Both the position numbers and the translations under genes were made by a program. Shown here piece after piece: positions 36,778 through 49,400 of a DNA stretch of 64,000 nucleotides (position 1 is its first letter; every line of letters begins with the position of its first letter). The stretch is from Diaporthe sp. PMI_573 (lineage: Eukaryota; Ascomycota; Sordariomycetes; Diaporthales; Diaporthaceae). The DNA lies in the NCBI GenBank assembly GCA_021399435.1, contig JAJTUP010000016.1, forward strand, positions 682,001-746,000. The letters run 5' to 3'. A model generated the notes under the pieces. That model saw only the letters and a program-made list of their open reading frames with translations. It made no database searches and was not told the origin of the DNA.

Positions 36778-38076
36778 CTAGACCCGTTTTGAACATTGAT
36801 TGAAACTGGAATAGCCCATCTGGTCTGTCCAATCCGTCAAGCTCTCGATGAGCTGGGGACTGAGCCCCCTGTTGGTCTTGATGAACATAGTCTCGAAAGG
36901 ATGAATGCTCCCTCCGCCGTAGTTACCCTCTGACTGCGGGTCCCACGCCCCCAGCGGCTCGCAGAACGCCGTGATATTGTGCTCCAGCGAGGTCTGATAC
37001 GCCGCAAGCAGCGAGTCCACCTTCTTCCCGGCGCCGAGGATGATGCCCGTCGCCGCGATCTCACCCTGAACGGCCTCCTGCCGGTTGGCGAAGCACTGGG
37101 ACAGGCCCTTCTCGACCCAGTCCGGCCCGCTGGGCTGGTAGTCGGCCGGGCGGGGGAAGTCGTCCGCATGCGAGAAGAGTGTCTCCATCCACCCGTCGTG
37201 CCGCGGGCTCGTCGGGGGCGGGTGGAGGAGGAGGGAAAGGCCCTCGCGGTCTGTTGCCCATACCATGGACTGCACGTGTGGCGTCGGCCAGCAGTTCAGT
37301 GCGACACCGACGAGCTAGGATTGATAAGACGTGAGGATCAGCTATGGTGCGACTTTACTCTTGCAGCGGACGCATGCATGGTGGTGGCATGGAGGAGAAA
37401 CTGGATCAAGCGCATACCTTTACCTCCTGCGTAATCTTCGACAATAATCGCTCCGTCCAGCAGAGACCATCGGCCCATGTCGGCATGAAAGGGCCGCGCA
37501 CGCTGGCGTTCATCAAGATGAACCTGTTGTACCGCTTCCACAGGTCACCCTTGAGGAGGATCTCGGCATGTGAGCCAAGGTCATAGCAGGTATTGTCCCG
37601 GTGGACGGACCGGACCCCCGGGAGATCCGGAACCAACGATTCCGCATCAGTCACGCCGTTGAAGATAAAGAGGAAGTCGGCTTCGGCGTGCAGCCCGTGG
37701 GCTACGAAGAACTTGAGGTTCCGCCGCGCCTCTTGGCTCTCGCTGTAAACGTATGTGACGAGCGGGCGCTCGGCCTCCGAGGCGGCTGCCGCGTCCCCGG
37801 GTACGGAGCTTGTGGAACCGGAGAAGTGATGTATCGATAGGACTGCGGACGTTGACGAAGTAGACCGCTGCCCAAACTGTGGCCGTCGATTATTAGCGCC
37901 GACGTAAAGGAGCACCTGTGGGTCGGGTCAGAGGCGCGATTTATCAAGTGCATGCATACCCAGAATAGGACGACCAAGATGCAGAACACCGCTGTGAGAA
38001 GGCCTCCGGATACACGGGACCGCGCGTGATTGATCATCTCGCCTGTGAGATCCGTGGCTCCCGAAACGTAGAGCAC
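36778..38076 (-). CDS. Type II membrane protein resembling a glycosyltransferase
   Basis: Three exons: 37960-38076, 37418-37915 and 36778-37314. The introns are 44 bp and 103 bp, both phase 0, giving 383 aa. After a short N-terminal tail, residues about 25-40 (LLTAVFCILVVLFWVLLYV) form one signal anchor, giving a lumenal catalytic part. The conserved core runs through VTYVYSES, ARRNLKFFVAHGL, DFLFIFNG, NTCYDLGSHAEIL, YNRFILMNASVRGPFMP and LNCWPTPHVQSMVWATDR. The pattern (strand, helix, FIFNG, then RFILMNASVRGP) resembles GT-A-like glycosyltransferases of fungi and algae, but I see no clear DxD metal motif, so activity is inference. A second in-frame ATG at 38040 (MINHARSRVSGG) is an alternative start. 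Confidence 0.6.
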
Positions 38077-38922
38077 AGGACTTTGGAAGGACTAAGGCTT
38101 ATGCAGGGGAAAGGTACGGTAGGAACTCGAGCGCAAGAAGACAGGCGACGGCGGCGCTGCTCCTGATAACGCCCCGGACCGAGATCTTACAGGCGCTGTG
38201 CAACGCGCGATGGCTTACGCGGAAAAACCGGGGCTCAAGCCACCAACACAAGCAGGCGTCCTGTGCGGCATGACGAACAAAGAAATGGCGGAATGGGGGC
38301 GGAAACCCCCACATGGATGTGGGTGGGAACCAATTCCGCACAATCACATGCCACTTGAGATTATGGTTTCGTACGGTGTGGTACTGAGATCGAAAAACCG
38401 AGTTCAAATGAAATTGGTGGCGCCTGCTTGTAGGTAAGGGGGGATAGCAGCATTAGACATGGACTTGGATAGGTGTGACAGGAGAGTTTCAGACATACAA
38501 TAAGCGGTCGTCTGCATATAGCCGACAGAGTCAAATCGTGCTTGTCCGGTCTGTCTAAAAAAAGACATTGCAAAAGTCTGGACCGACACTTCTCAAAGTA
38601 ATTATATTTACGTCCCACATATATATAGCCTGATAACTCAAGTATCGTCGCGACTATTCGACTACTCCCTCTGTCACTTCCTTCTTCTTCAATGCGTCTT
38701 ATTTGCTTTGAATGTTTAAACAAAATCCAGCTTCAGCCCTCATTCTGCAGATAGCTGAGGGAATTCAGGGGATTATGCTTGGCCAGTGGTAACAATAAGC
38801 TGCGCATTCACCGGATTCACAAGCTGAACTGAAGCGAGGCCCACAGGGCCACTCGAGATCCATTCCCAATGTCACCGTGGGCTCCCGACCCAATCAGATC
38901 GAGATATCCCCCTGGCCCTCAG

Positions 38923-38975
38923 GTGCCATCTGGCCCCCAAGTGCCATCTGGCCCCCAAGTGCCATCTGAGCCCCC
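38923..38975. repeat. 18-bp tandem repeat, almost three copies
   Basis: The unit GTGCCATCTGGCCCCCAA occurs at 38923-38940 and 38941-38958, with a third degenerate copy to about 38975. It is followed by CCCTCTAG-type motifs just before the AT-rich block. Confidence 0.85.
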
Positions 38976-39044
38976 CTCTGGCCCTCTAGCCCTCTGGTGC
39001 CCTCTAGGCTCTAGCCCTCTAGTACTATATGAAACCACTATCCG

Positions 39045-39482
39045 GCATACCCCACCATCCAGTATAGCTAAATTTATAAATACCTACTTAAAGTCAATAA
39101 CTGTATAAAGTAATTACTAGTTTAATTACTTTTATATATAAATAATTTGTATATTAAAAAAGCTTAAAAAAAGTTCTTTTAATTATTATATCTTTTTAGT
39201 ATTTTTATTACTCTCTCTAAATAAGAGTACAAGAATTTAAATACCAACTATATAGTTTTACTTATAAATCTTATAAAAATATATGAGTTATATTTAACTA
39301 CGTTAAATAGTTGATAACCAGAATATACTAAATAATATAATAAAATATCCCTAAATTTTCAAACTTTTTAACTCTATATATTTTTAGATATTATTTAATT
39401 AAAAATTTAGTATATAAGGCTAATTATAGAGTAAATTTCAGTTGATTAGTATAAAAGATACTTTTAAATAGTAGTGGGCTCC
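39045..39482. repeat. AT-rich block, candidate RIP-degraded repeat
   Basis: About 440 bases composed mostly of A and T with many TA dinucleotides, sharply bounded by GC-rich DNA on both sides. This composition is typical of transposon remnants after repeat-induced point mutation in ascomycetes. No ORF of useful length survives, so the original element cannot be named. Confidence 0.6.
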
Positions 39483-39667
39483 TCTAAAAATTTAGGGACT
39501 GGGTGGGCGGAAAGTCAGGACCTGGGTGGGCGGACGTTGGCTGACAATAAGATGGCCGGGTGCAGGTAGTAAATAAAGAAGGGATCCTTGATGTCTCAGT
39601 CTCGACCTGAACCCGTCCTTCCGCATTACCTTCCGGGATTTGGGTTCCAAAGTTGACCTCTGGCGGG

Positions 39668-40804
39668 ATGACTTCGACCTCAATGGCGAGCGTGACGTCT
39701 ACCATCCTAACGGTAGGCGGCACGCCCACAATCTTTTTACCGCTGCCTACTCCTTATCCCTCCGAGGAAGGTTGTGGTACAAATATCTACCAATGGATGA
39801 GCACGCCACCGATGTTCGTCGTGTGGGACCCATTCTACGGCAGGGGTATCGTCACCGACGCCACGACTTGTCACCCGCCCCAGGTCACAACCTGGTGGTT
39901 CCAGTCCTCAGATGCATTGCTATACACTGCTCTGGGGCCGACCTTCGCATGCCCTGAGGCATACTCCACCGTCACCACCACAGTCATCGAGAGCTCCGTC
40001 CAGCAGGTCTACTGCTGTCCTTCGTATGTATCTGTCTCTGCTTCGAGCGATGAGTGAGTCTTGATACGTGTCAAAGAAAGTCAGGCTAACAATTAGACCA
40101 GTCAATTCACTTTTCTGTCCACCCTGCCGAACAAGGGCGAAGTGTTCGCGGGCGAACACTTTCCGTCCCAGTGTACGTCGATGCTCACCGAGGGCCAGAC
40201 GCTGTCATGGTTCACCGGCATGGACTCTGGGACAAGTCTCTCGTCGACGACGGTGTTCACCTCCCAGGCGACTATGGTCGCCGTGCCTGTCAACGGTTTC
40301 AACATTGCCACCAGCAGTCAGACCAGCCAGCAAGACTCTACTGCCGTGGCGACATCGCAAACAACTACCGCAACCTCGTCACAAACCTCAGCCTCTTCAC
40401 AATCGTCATCATCTTCGGCCTCTTCACAATCCTCATCGTCTTCGGCCTCTTCACAATCTTCATCGTTCTCGGCCTCCTCCGGAACATCGACACTAGGACT
40501 AAGCATAGGGATAACGCTAGGTGTAGTTTTTGCGGTCCTTCTTTTAGGGATCGCAGCTTTCATTCTGTGGAGGAGGAGGAGGCGGGCAAGGCTGGCTCGG
40601 GTGCCCTCTGAAGGCAGTGTTAGAAGCAAAGGAAGCAAATCGCAGGGCAGGGCAGAACTGAATTCCGAGAGTATGGTCCTGGAGACCATACCAACTCCCC
40701 AGACTCGTACACTGGCCGAGTTACCTCTGACTAAACCGAGATCGATTCACGAACTAGCAGAACCGAGATCGATCTTCGAATTACCACAACGGTGGCAAAG
40801 ATAA
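39668..40804 (+). CDS. Serine-rich single-pass membrane protein
   Basis: Exon 1 is 39668-40053 and exon 2 is 40102-40804, with a 48-bp GTGAGT...CAG intron, giving 362 aa. The first half has Thr/Ser and spaced Cys (EEGCGTNIY, TTCHPP, FACPEAY, QVYCCPS) and reads as an extracellular domain. A Ser-rich stalk with three 9-residue repeats (ASSQSSSSS) follows, then one transmembrane segment (LGVVFAVLLLGIAAFIL), a basic stop-transfer stretch (WRRRRRARLARV) and a short cytosolic tail. The layout resembles fungal wall-stress sensors, but no WSC domain is present. No signal peptide precedes the ectodomain. The start lies only 186 bases after the AT-rich block, so the true N-terminus may have been lost or lies in an unrecognised exon. 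Confidence 0.6.
40391..40471. repeat. Three 27-bp coding repeats (Ser-rich stalk)
   Basis: Three adjacent 27-bp units starting gcctcttcacaatc, each encoding nine Ser/Ala/Gln residues, with a few silent and non-silent differences. Confidence 0.85.
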
Positions 40805-43800
40805 CTTCTAGGACTTTAATTTGTGAATAGTAAATAATGATGACTAGTGCAACGCGTCTGTACATAACTATATTTACAGGCCTGGGGGAACAACCTTTCT
40901 CTTAGAATGTGAGGCGGCTGTGGGTCGCTGCAAGGTCAAGCAAAGGGAGGTATACACACACATCTTTCTGCTTGGCCAAGCATTAACCATACCTACACGG
41001 TGCTACAGTGTCTCGAAACAGATGCTTTGCTTCTTCTTCCCTTGTGGGCGTCAACAGCGAGGCTGTGCGCGGTGGCTACAGGCAACTGACCGTAAACAGA
41101 TTCGACCATTTTGAATCAACGGTCTAACACGGCAACTTTGGAATAGCTCTGTGGATCATGCTATGGTGAGGAGAATATCGCATATTCGTTTCCGTTTCGG
41201 CCAGCTCTACTAAAGCTTACCTATTGGAAGCCGTGCTTCTATCTTGGCCCATAATCAAGTTGCCGAACGGTGGCCATATCCCTTGGCCTCTTCACCGTGT
41301 GAGGCTGGACGGAACCATATTAGCAGGTCTTGAATCTGGCAATCAAAATTGCACTTGGACTTGAGTCTTTTCGCGCAGTTTTCTTTAGGCCGAGACGAGG
41401 CGAATAGTGAGCATGTCACGAGCACGGGGCTCCGCTATTGTGGAGCTCCATTGCATATGAATAAGAGCACCGTACGCTCTATTTCTATAGTCAGAAAACC
41501 AGTCAACTTGCTCTATTCGATGTGCCCTGCTCGGATACGTGATAGAGCAGTGGGCTCGCCTTTTCAGCGTTTGACGCCATATTCCGGAATGCGGAGGACA
41601 GGCTCTGCGTCACACCGCACGCACTCCAAGGCAATCGAGCAGTCCGGAATCCGAGGATCGCCAGAGCGGAACTAGATATGAAGGTGGCTCAATCATTCAC
41701 ACCTGCAAGGGATTCATTCTCAGTCATCATATCGGCCGGGGTCTGTGGTGGCTCGCCGAGAATTAGTAGCATATGAGTTGGCGGTATTCGACCCACAATC
41801 TCCAGGGACATGGTTTAAAGTTGTTGACAGGCAGTGAGAGGACCCGTGAGAAATATGATAGATAAGGTCGCGTGCATCCTCGTCCCTGTATAGTTTGTTT
41901 ATTTCGAGTTTCGGGTATTTTTGGATTCTGATGCGGCAGCTTGAAGATTTTAGCAACCTCAAGATGCTCTAAAGCTGGAAGGCCGATTAGGCAATGAGAC
42001 TGAATAGTTTCACCCGCGGATTCCGACAAATTTCAGCTCGAGTCTTGGCCTTTCTTTGTCACGAAACGATACTCGTCAGGCAAAGGACCTGCCCTCATGG
42101 TGAATGGTTTCGCCTGATGCGGTCGTCCGTCCAGAACGTATATGTTGGTCGAGCACTCGTCCCGACCGGCGCCTTGAGCAATGCCGACACTTATCGACCG
42201 GGCAGGTAATATCTGCTTTTTATGGTGTGCCAGAGATTGGCTCGGGACGCAGTCTCGCCAGGCTTCTCAAGCAATTCCGGTCCGATCGCCCATCCTCGCG
42301 CGGAGTCTCGCTGTGCTCAAGCCCGCCAACACAACGGGCCTGGTTGCTCGCAAGCCCAAGGCAGTAAGACGCTGTGTTGTTTAAGGGCATTTCCATCTCA
42401 GAGGTTTCCCGCTGTCAGGCAATTTAAACAATGGGCGATACCTGGCTGCACGATGACACCCTGCTGCTCGGGCTGTCCGTCCATCCACGTGAGGACGCAT
42501 GCTCGTGATGTTCCATTGCGGCACATCCTTCCGAGGAGGGGTCGCTGATACGATGCCACATTGCGACGGTGGCATGGCCGGATCGATGGGTTGATGTAAA
42601 TCAAATCTTGCGTTGTGCGAGTCCGTGTGTTAGGAGGTTCGACGTCAGGGCCGAGGCCGAAGAGTATCATCATCCGCAGCAAGTTCGGGTGCGCTCACTC
42701 GCTCAGGCACATGCCTTGGCAGGGCAGTCCATGGCGTATGGATGCAAAGACATGATATGATGACAGGTGTCTCTTCTTGTTTTCCAACCCACCCTGGTAG
42801 CAATAGAGGTGGTTATATCAACATCAAAGGGGAAGGAGAGCAGATACGGTAGAATAGGTTGAATAGATGGAAGAGCAGGATGTCGTCGCTGACAACGGGC
42901 GAGGTGGGCGACAGGGGTGCATGTAAGTCGGTGGGGGGGGGGGCAGGGATGGAAGCTGCATGGGGCTTGCAGGCTCCTGCCTCCCAGCCTCCCTCTTTGT
43001 TGTTTAGCTAAGCAAATGCCCGGCCGAGAGTGGCTGTCCTGCGGCTACGTCACTCGCTAGCCATGCAGGAACCACTTTAAGGTGGGGACGTACCCTCCCG
43101 CGCTAGTCCCGATCGGGCCCTGTTGCTGGCCCAACCTCCGGATTTTTGTTTACCGGATCCTGGGGGTGGAGGATTGCTGCTCACCCGTTCCGCGAGCCTC
43201 ATTTTCCTGCACAGTAAGTGATCATTGAGAATAGAACAGGTACCACCCCTGGCCTGGGCCGCAGCTTTCACTGCTGTTGCTACTGACGACCGTGAGGTAC
43301 ATGCATGCCTCACCCCAGGAAGTCAAGAAAGTGGTGGCGCAGGTTTGGGATTCCAACTCTTGGCTGTTGTTGTCAAATGTCGATACCGCCCAATTGGCAC
43401 TACGTAAGGCACATCCACCTGCCCTGCCCTGCCCTGCCGTCCCCCTTCCTGCAGGCTCGCATTGCTGGGCCAGAAACTACAAGTTACATGGGCTGTCGGG
43501 TGTGTTTCCCAGCCATCGCAATACTCGACGCCAGTCCAAGATTGTACACGCTTGAGCGCACTGCATTGGTTTTCCCTCGTGTCCTCCTTCTCCTTCACTT
43601 TCTCTCTCTCCCATGACAACCACATACCAACCATACACAATACACTTTCGACTTGCATTCCACCCGCAGCTGTAGTCTCACTGCCATCTCCATCTCCATC
43701 GCCCTTCTTTGTTCACCTTACCCACAACAAGGTAGTGTGGCATATCTAGACCTCCAGCGTTCCAGTCTGCCGCCCACCACCAAACCCACCACACCTCAAA

Positions 43801-44023
43801 GGGCGCCGAGCCGTCTCTCATTCCAGTGCAGGCCTCGCCAGGCACAAAGCGGATCCTCCTGTCGACAAGCCAAAGAAACAGACAGTCGGCACCACCACAG
43901 TCCCCACGGCCCTGACCGCACCGTCCGCCAACTGGCCCGCCAGGGCGCCCTCGACGTCCCTCCGGCTCTCCACGGAGAGGTCGGCTTAGGGGTCCAGCAG
44001 CGGCGGAGGACACAGGCGACAAC
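40805..44023. other. Long intergenic region, no supported gene
   Basis: About 3.2 kb. ORFs of 60-110 codons occur on both strands, but none shows a domain, signal peptide or convincing splice structure. A run of ten or more G lies near 42930. The final 500 bases are C/T-rich and probably serve as promoter and leader for FIG1. Confidence 0.45.
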
Positions 44024-45132
44024 ATGGCGAACGAGAGGTTCAAAGTAGGGTGGTACCGTACGTCAAACCGTCGACAACATTCCATTCCCTTCGTTGTCTC
44101 GGGCGCCACATGGGCAACTCGACCGACAGGTACTAGAAAGGCAGACAAGATAGACTAACTGACACGCTCTCCAGGCTTCGTACCATTCCTCGGTTACCAC
44201 CATGTGTTGATGATATTAATAGCGGTAGCAATTATCCTGCTATGTAAGTGGCCTCCCCGACGTCTCCACAACAGACTCCACGCACGCGCGCACACCAATG
44301 GGGGGATCCAACAAGTAAAGATTGACCGAACTGACAATGCCTTTTCTCTCCCGCAGCCCTCCTCCTCGCAGGGTGCTCGTCGTCGAGCCCGCTCATCCCC
44401 GACATCTTCCTGATATCCCTCTACTATGACGACTACGTCCCGCGGCCCGACACCTCCCAGGTCAACTTCGCCGCCTTCAGCAACCTCAACTCCCTCGCGG
44501 GGGACGCCCACCTGCAGGCCCGCGTGGGCTACTTCGGCATCTGCATCAACCCGGACGGCGGCAGCTGGCTGTGCTCCAACAACGCCACCTCCCTCGCCCA
44601 GGAGGTCTCGGTCGACCAGGACCCCCTCAACCTCATCTGGCTGGCGAGCCAGTTCAAGGACTCCATCGTGTTTCCTTACCTCATGTGAGTAGTTGTCTTC
44701 GCCTCCTCCCTAGGGCACCCACCCAGGCCTGCCAACAAAAAGCTAACCCACGGCCCCAGAATCATCGCCATAATCTTCGCCTTCATCTGCTTCCTCCTCC
44801 TGGCCACCTTCCCGGGCTGGCACGAGGAGGAAGACAGCGAAGGGTCCGACCGCGAGGTGAAGCCCTTCCCCAGCAGGCCCGTCTCCCAGGTGGCCCTGGC
44901 CATCATCTTCATCGCCTCCATCTTCGTGCTGGTCTCGGTCCTGTGGCAGCACACCGCCTCCGTGGCCGCGTCCACCATCGCGGAGGACTTTGCAAACGGC
45001 AGCGTAAAGTCCGGCGTCGGCACGAGCGCCATGGTCCTCGGCTGGTTCTCCTTCACGCTGCTCATCATCGTCACCATCGGGCTGCTGGTCATGATTCTGA
45101 GCATAAGGGTTCTGAGCCAGATGGCCGACTAA
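44024..45132 (+). CDS. FIG1: Fig1-family calcium regulator and membrane-fusion protein
   Basis: Four exons: 44024-44057, 44175-44243, 44357-44684 and 44760-45132. The introns are 117, 113 and 75 bp, with phases that agree at every junction, giving 267 aa. The order is a short cytosolic N-terminus, TM1 (VLMILIAVAIILL), the lumenal motif LLLAGCSSSSPLIPDIFL, an extracellular loop with RVGYFGICINPDGGSWLC, TM2 (IIAIIFAFICFLLLA), the linker TFPGWHEEEDSEGSDREVKP, TM3 and TM4. The GCSSS...IP and GYFGICxN...WLC motifs are those of the Fig1 family. Family knowledge: Fig1 is part of the low-affinity calcium uptake system and supports mating, hyphal growth and conidiation in moulds. The gene looks intact. 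The very short first exon would be missed by length-based gene finding. Confidence 0.92.
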
Positions 45133-46437
45133 GCGAGGGCGTGTGGGGGCATTTCCATCCATCCCGGCCAATTCTCAATGAGGTATTCCCTGAGGGAAAA
45201 GGGGGCCCAGGATGATGCGAGGTGCATTTGGAAAGAAGAGATGTTATTACGATGGAAATGATTTTGATAGAAACGGGTACGAAATAGGGATATCCCCCAC
45301 AAGAAGGGGACAAAAAAACATGTCAAAAGGGTCGATCGTCCTACGTCCGAAATGCAGAGGGAATGTCCCATCCATCCCCAATCAGCGCCACCATATCCGT
45401 CCCCTCTATGACTAGACGGGGACGACCACGAAACCTCCCCTCCAACATCCAACAACGCCCCATACGGTATATATATAATGACACAAACGGGGATACGACG
45501 ACGACGACGACATGGCCGAGCTGGGATAGGGCAGGCCAGGGCAAGGTTGGGACGGACGGAACGGGCGGGCGGTACGGGCGGGCTGGATGTGGATATATGT
45601 ACATGCAACACACAAATCTGGCTCTTTCTCCATCCTCCCTCTCTCTTCTCTGCTTTCTCTCCCTCTCCATCTCCACCGACACAACGCAGGGAAAATCACA
45701 TCTCCTGAAAGCAACCAGAAGGGGGGAGAGACACCGGGGGAGGGAAGAGAGAGGGGGAAAGAAACCAAGGAGGGAGCCGCAAAGAAAGAAAGAAAGAAAG
45801 CAGCATCTGGGAAACGGAGTTTTATATCCATCCATCCACAAGGGGCGGGAAGAGGGGACTACCTGGTTTTCGGTCCAGAAAACGAGAGACCAACCCCGAA
45901 ACCCCCCCTCTGTCTGGTTTTATTGTCAACTTAATTCAGTTTATTGCGCCTGATCTTCTTCTCGTTTTCTTCTTCTTCTCCTCTTATACTTTGTATCCCG
46001 TACTTGGTTTTTTTTTTAAACTGCCCTCGAGCAGTCTTGTCATTGCGTATAGGCCATAGGATATAGAAGAGAGAAAGGGAATACCTGCTGCCGTCAGCCG
46101 ACGAGCAAGCACCTGAAATGAAAAATTGAGCATCAATCGAACTAGAACCGTCTCGAACTTACCTATGCAGTCACAATTTGTGCATGTCTCATCTGGTAGC
46201 ATGAAATTAGGACTACTGACTTCTCATTAGAGAATTATAGATATTTCATGTAGGATTCTAGGTCCGCCATGCTTATATGGTGCATGTCCTCACCCCCGAA
46301 TGAACAAAGGGGGTACCGCCGCCTATCCAGGTCATGCAATGCCCTTTTTGTGATCGATACGCCAAACTCCATCCCATGCACGCTCACCAATGCCACACAT
46401 GAAAGCAACTCATAGAGACGTATATACGAAGATTCCC
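45133..46437. other. Intergenic, 3' flanks of two convergent genes
   Basis: About 1.3 kb without a supported gene. It includes short GAC and AAAG microsatellite runs (about 45494-45510 and 45781-45800) and purine-rich tracts that create long antisense ORFs without domains. Confidence 0.5.
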
Positions 46438-49400
46438 TCATCGGGGCCGTGGGAATGGGTGTGCCTCGGTGTTCAACACCCAGTCATCCAGGTCGATGAG
46501 GTCAGGCGTCGAATACAGAAGGTAATAGTACTTGAGTGTCTCGGCCAGCCAGAAGCTCTCCATCGAGTCGATAGGCGTCGTGGTGCCGTCCTTGCTGTTA
46601 ACCTGGTCCACGGCTGTGTGGGCGACCTGGCTCCACGTGTGTTTGACGACCGCTTTCCACATCTTCCATCCCTTCTCCTGCCAGATAGGGTCACCTGTGA
46701 TCCGGTACATGTACCAGACGGACTCAATCGCCTCAGGCCTGGATTGGAAAACAAGATCATCAGTTCAGTAACCCGTAGAGGAATCGTGAAGAGTGCTAGG
46801 GGAGTGGTTGCAAGCTTACCGCAGTATGTATCTCTTATCACCAATCCGCGTGAAACCTGGGGGAAGGCCCTCGCTAACAATCAGGTTCTGCACGTACTCT
46901 TCATGAGTAGCAGGCTTGACTGGTCGTGGTGGCAGGTTGATGGCAGCCTGGTCGATGGGCATCTGACCCACTGTCCCACCAAAGGCTCCTGAGGATGAAG
47001 ATGAAGATGAAGTACGGCCCGTGGTCTCATCGTAGCGGTTGAGTTCCGCCTCAAGCTTCCTCATCTTCTCTTTGATGGCCTGCTGGTCCAGCGTTGCCGG
47101 GTCCACGGTGGCAGCGGGCGTCACGTTGTCAGATGTGTCAGGCGTTGGCAGGAGAGATGCTTCGTCGTCAAAGTCACGCTTCTGCACCGCAGGACGAGAT
47201 GCCACGTCATCATCACGCCTCGGAGAGCCATCTGCGTTGCTCGGTGGGCTGCTGCTGCCTTTGCGTCTCGGATAGCCATCTTCGTCGCTGGCTGGCTTCT
47301 CGCTGGCTGACTTACTGCCACCATCACGGTCCACTCCGCCGTACCCAGCTGGCTTGTCGCTGGCTAGCTTACTGCCACCATCACGGTCCGCTCCGCCGTA
47401 CCCAGCTGGCACCCCCGGCTCCTGGGCAATTCCCGCCTTCGACCCTGTCTCACCGGGATACAGGGTCTGTCGAGCCTTTTCCTCCGCCGCCTGGAGTCTA
47501 ACGGCTTCGTCGCGGATAGCTTGCTGTTTCTCGGTCTCCCAGAGCTGGAGACGCTCGCGGTAGCTCTCCATTTGCTGAACCCTCCATTCGGGGTTTGGGT
47601 CCAGATACTGGTCAGTCCACAAGGTTTCGTTCCATTGGCAATTCTCAGTGTCGCTGCAAGGAGCAACATGAGCGTACTCAGGCATGATTCCGCTCGGCAT
47701 CGCAAAATACGCCCAGACACACCCGTCTGTGAGGCGCTTGCCAATCTCCAAGTCCTCAGGTGAATCGAAGATTTTTGCACCCAGGCCGAACATGCCGCCG
47801 AGAAAACAGGTAAGATGCGTGACCTCGTACTCGTAATCCATCCGTTCTGACAATGGTCTGTCTGTGCCGCTGGAGATTCTAACCTTGGCGGAGAAGAGGA
47901 TCTCCGGATCGTCCGGAACCATGGGTCGGAAAAGAAGCCATTTCTTGACCGCTGCCACCGTCTTTTCATGCAAGGTGCGGTACTTGGGCTCGAGGCCACC
48001 CAAGAGAAGATACTGCTTTGGGAAATATTCATATGCGGAATCTTGTGATCCTCCCATAGAGAACATCTCCATGCCCGGAGCCGCGGTGAGATTCGAGGCC
48101 ACACAGTCCCAATCGGCAGGCAGTCCATTCGCTCCGAGCGGCTCAGCTCCCTCAAGGCTCTGGAAGCGAGAACTTGCACCAGCCCTGTGTGGAGGGCTCA
48201 TTTCCGGTACCTGGTTTGGATTTCGAGGAGGGACCCCGGACTCAGGGGTGTAGTCGCCAACCTGGCGTTTCTCAACAGCCCTAAAGGCGCCAACATCTGG
48301 GCTCCCCTCGCCGCCCGGCTTGACCTGGAATTCTACGGTGGGCCTACCCTGTGACGACACATCCCACGCGTCTGAGCTTCCAGCCGCAGGTGGTACGTAT
48401 CCCTGGGGATCCTCAAGCTGAGCAGTCTCAGCCTGTAGCTGAGCTTGAAGGCTGGCCTGAAGGCTGGCCTGTCTGTGGGCTGAGGTAGCTGATGAATTGC
48501 AGCCAGACGTGTCCACATTCTCCGGGAAGATCCCAGGAAGTGTTGGGGCCGTCTCATCGTCTCGATTTTGCCACTCTTCGAGGGCATCCGTAATACGGGC
48601 AATAGCATCGTAGTACTTGTCTTTGTCGGTCAGCTGGGCCAGTCTTGTGAACTCCATGGAAAGCGTGCCGAGCTCTGCTATGCCGGCGCGCGTGCTAGCC
48701 CGTTTTGGTTGAGAGGCGTAGGCAGGCTTCCACTTGTAGTACAGCACGGGCATCCTGTTCGGCGTGTCGAAAATGCCCATCAAGACCTCAGCGAGCTCAA
48801 CCGCCTTCTTCAGTAAGAGCGGATAGTCGCCCTTGTGGCCACCACTGACATCGTACGCGGCCAGAAGGCCTCCCAAATACCGGATTGTGGTTTCGAAGAC
48901 CGGGATCTCGTTACGATGCGGAGTCGTGGTAAAGTCAATGTCCTTCAAGGCTTTGTACGCCGTGTCGAACTCCTCCTTCAAGCCCATTATCCAGAGCGTG
49001 TCCATGGCATCCACCAAAGTAGCCGCCCAACCGCAGAACGGGTCCTTAAACGACTTCTCAATTGGTACGAGCTCGTCGTGTCCAAAGGCGTACTTCTCGT
49101 AGCCGTCCCATGCGCGCTTCATCTCTGCCTTGACCTCCGCAAGGCGGTCCTCCCGCTTCGCCTTCGCGTCGGGGCTCTCAGAGCCGAAGTTGTACTGCAC
49201 CCTGGGGACAGGCTTTGGCTTGCCGGTGGGCAGGGGAATTAGGGAATCTTCGGGGACGGGGAACCACTCTGGTTGCTTCTCCCAGTGAATGGTAGTTGAT
49301 GTGGTAGTGGCTACAGGACTGCCCTGGTACCTGCCCGGCGGGTCTTGGAAGTGTAATGGCTCGTCGACCGCGTGTGGGTAGGCATCCCCAACCTTGCCAG

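Larger units (their letters stand above)
38077..39667. other. Intergenic region with repeats and an AT-rich block
   Basis: No gene supported. It holds an 18-bp tandem repeat, a CTCTAG-rich stretch and then an AT-rich block, listed separately. Two further copies of a GGGTGGGCGGA motif lie near 39501-39533. Confidence 0.5.

Noticed and set aside
44571..45215. 214-codon ORF overlapping FIG1 in another frame
   Set aside because: It crosses a confirmed intron and encodes Arg/His/Pro-rich residues typical of a shadow frame.
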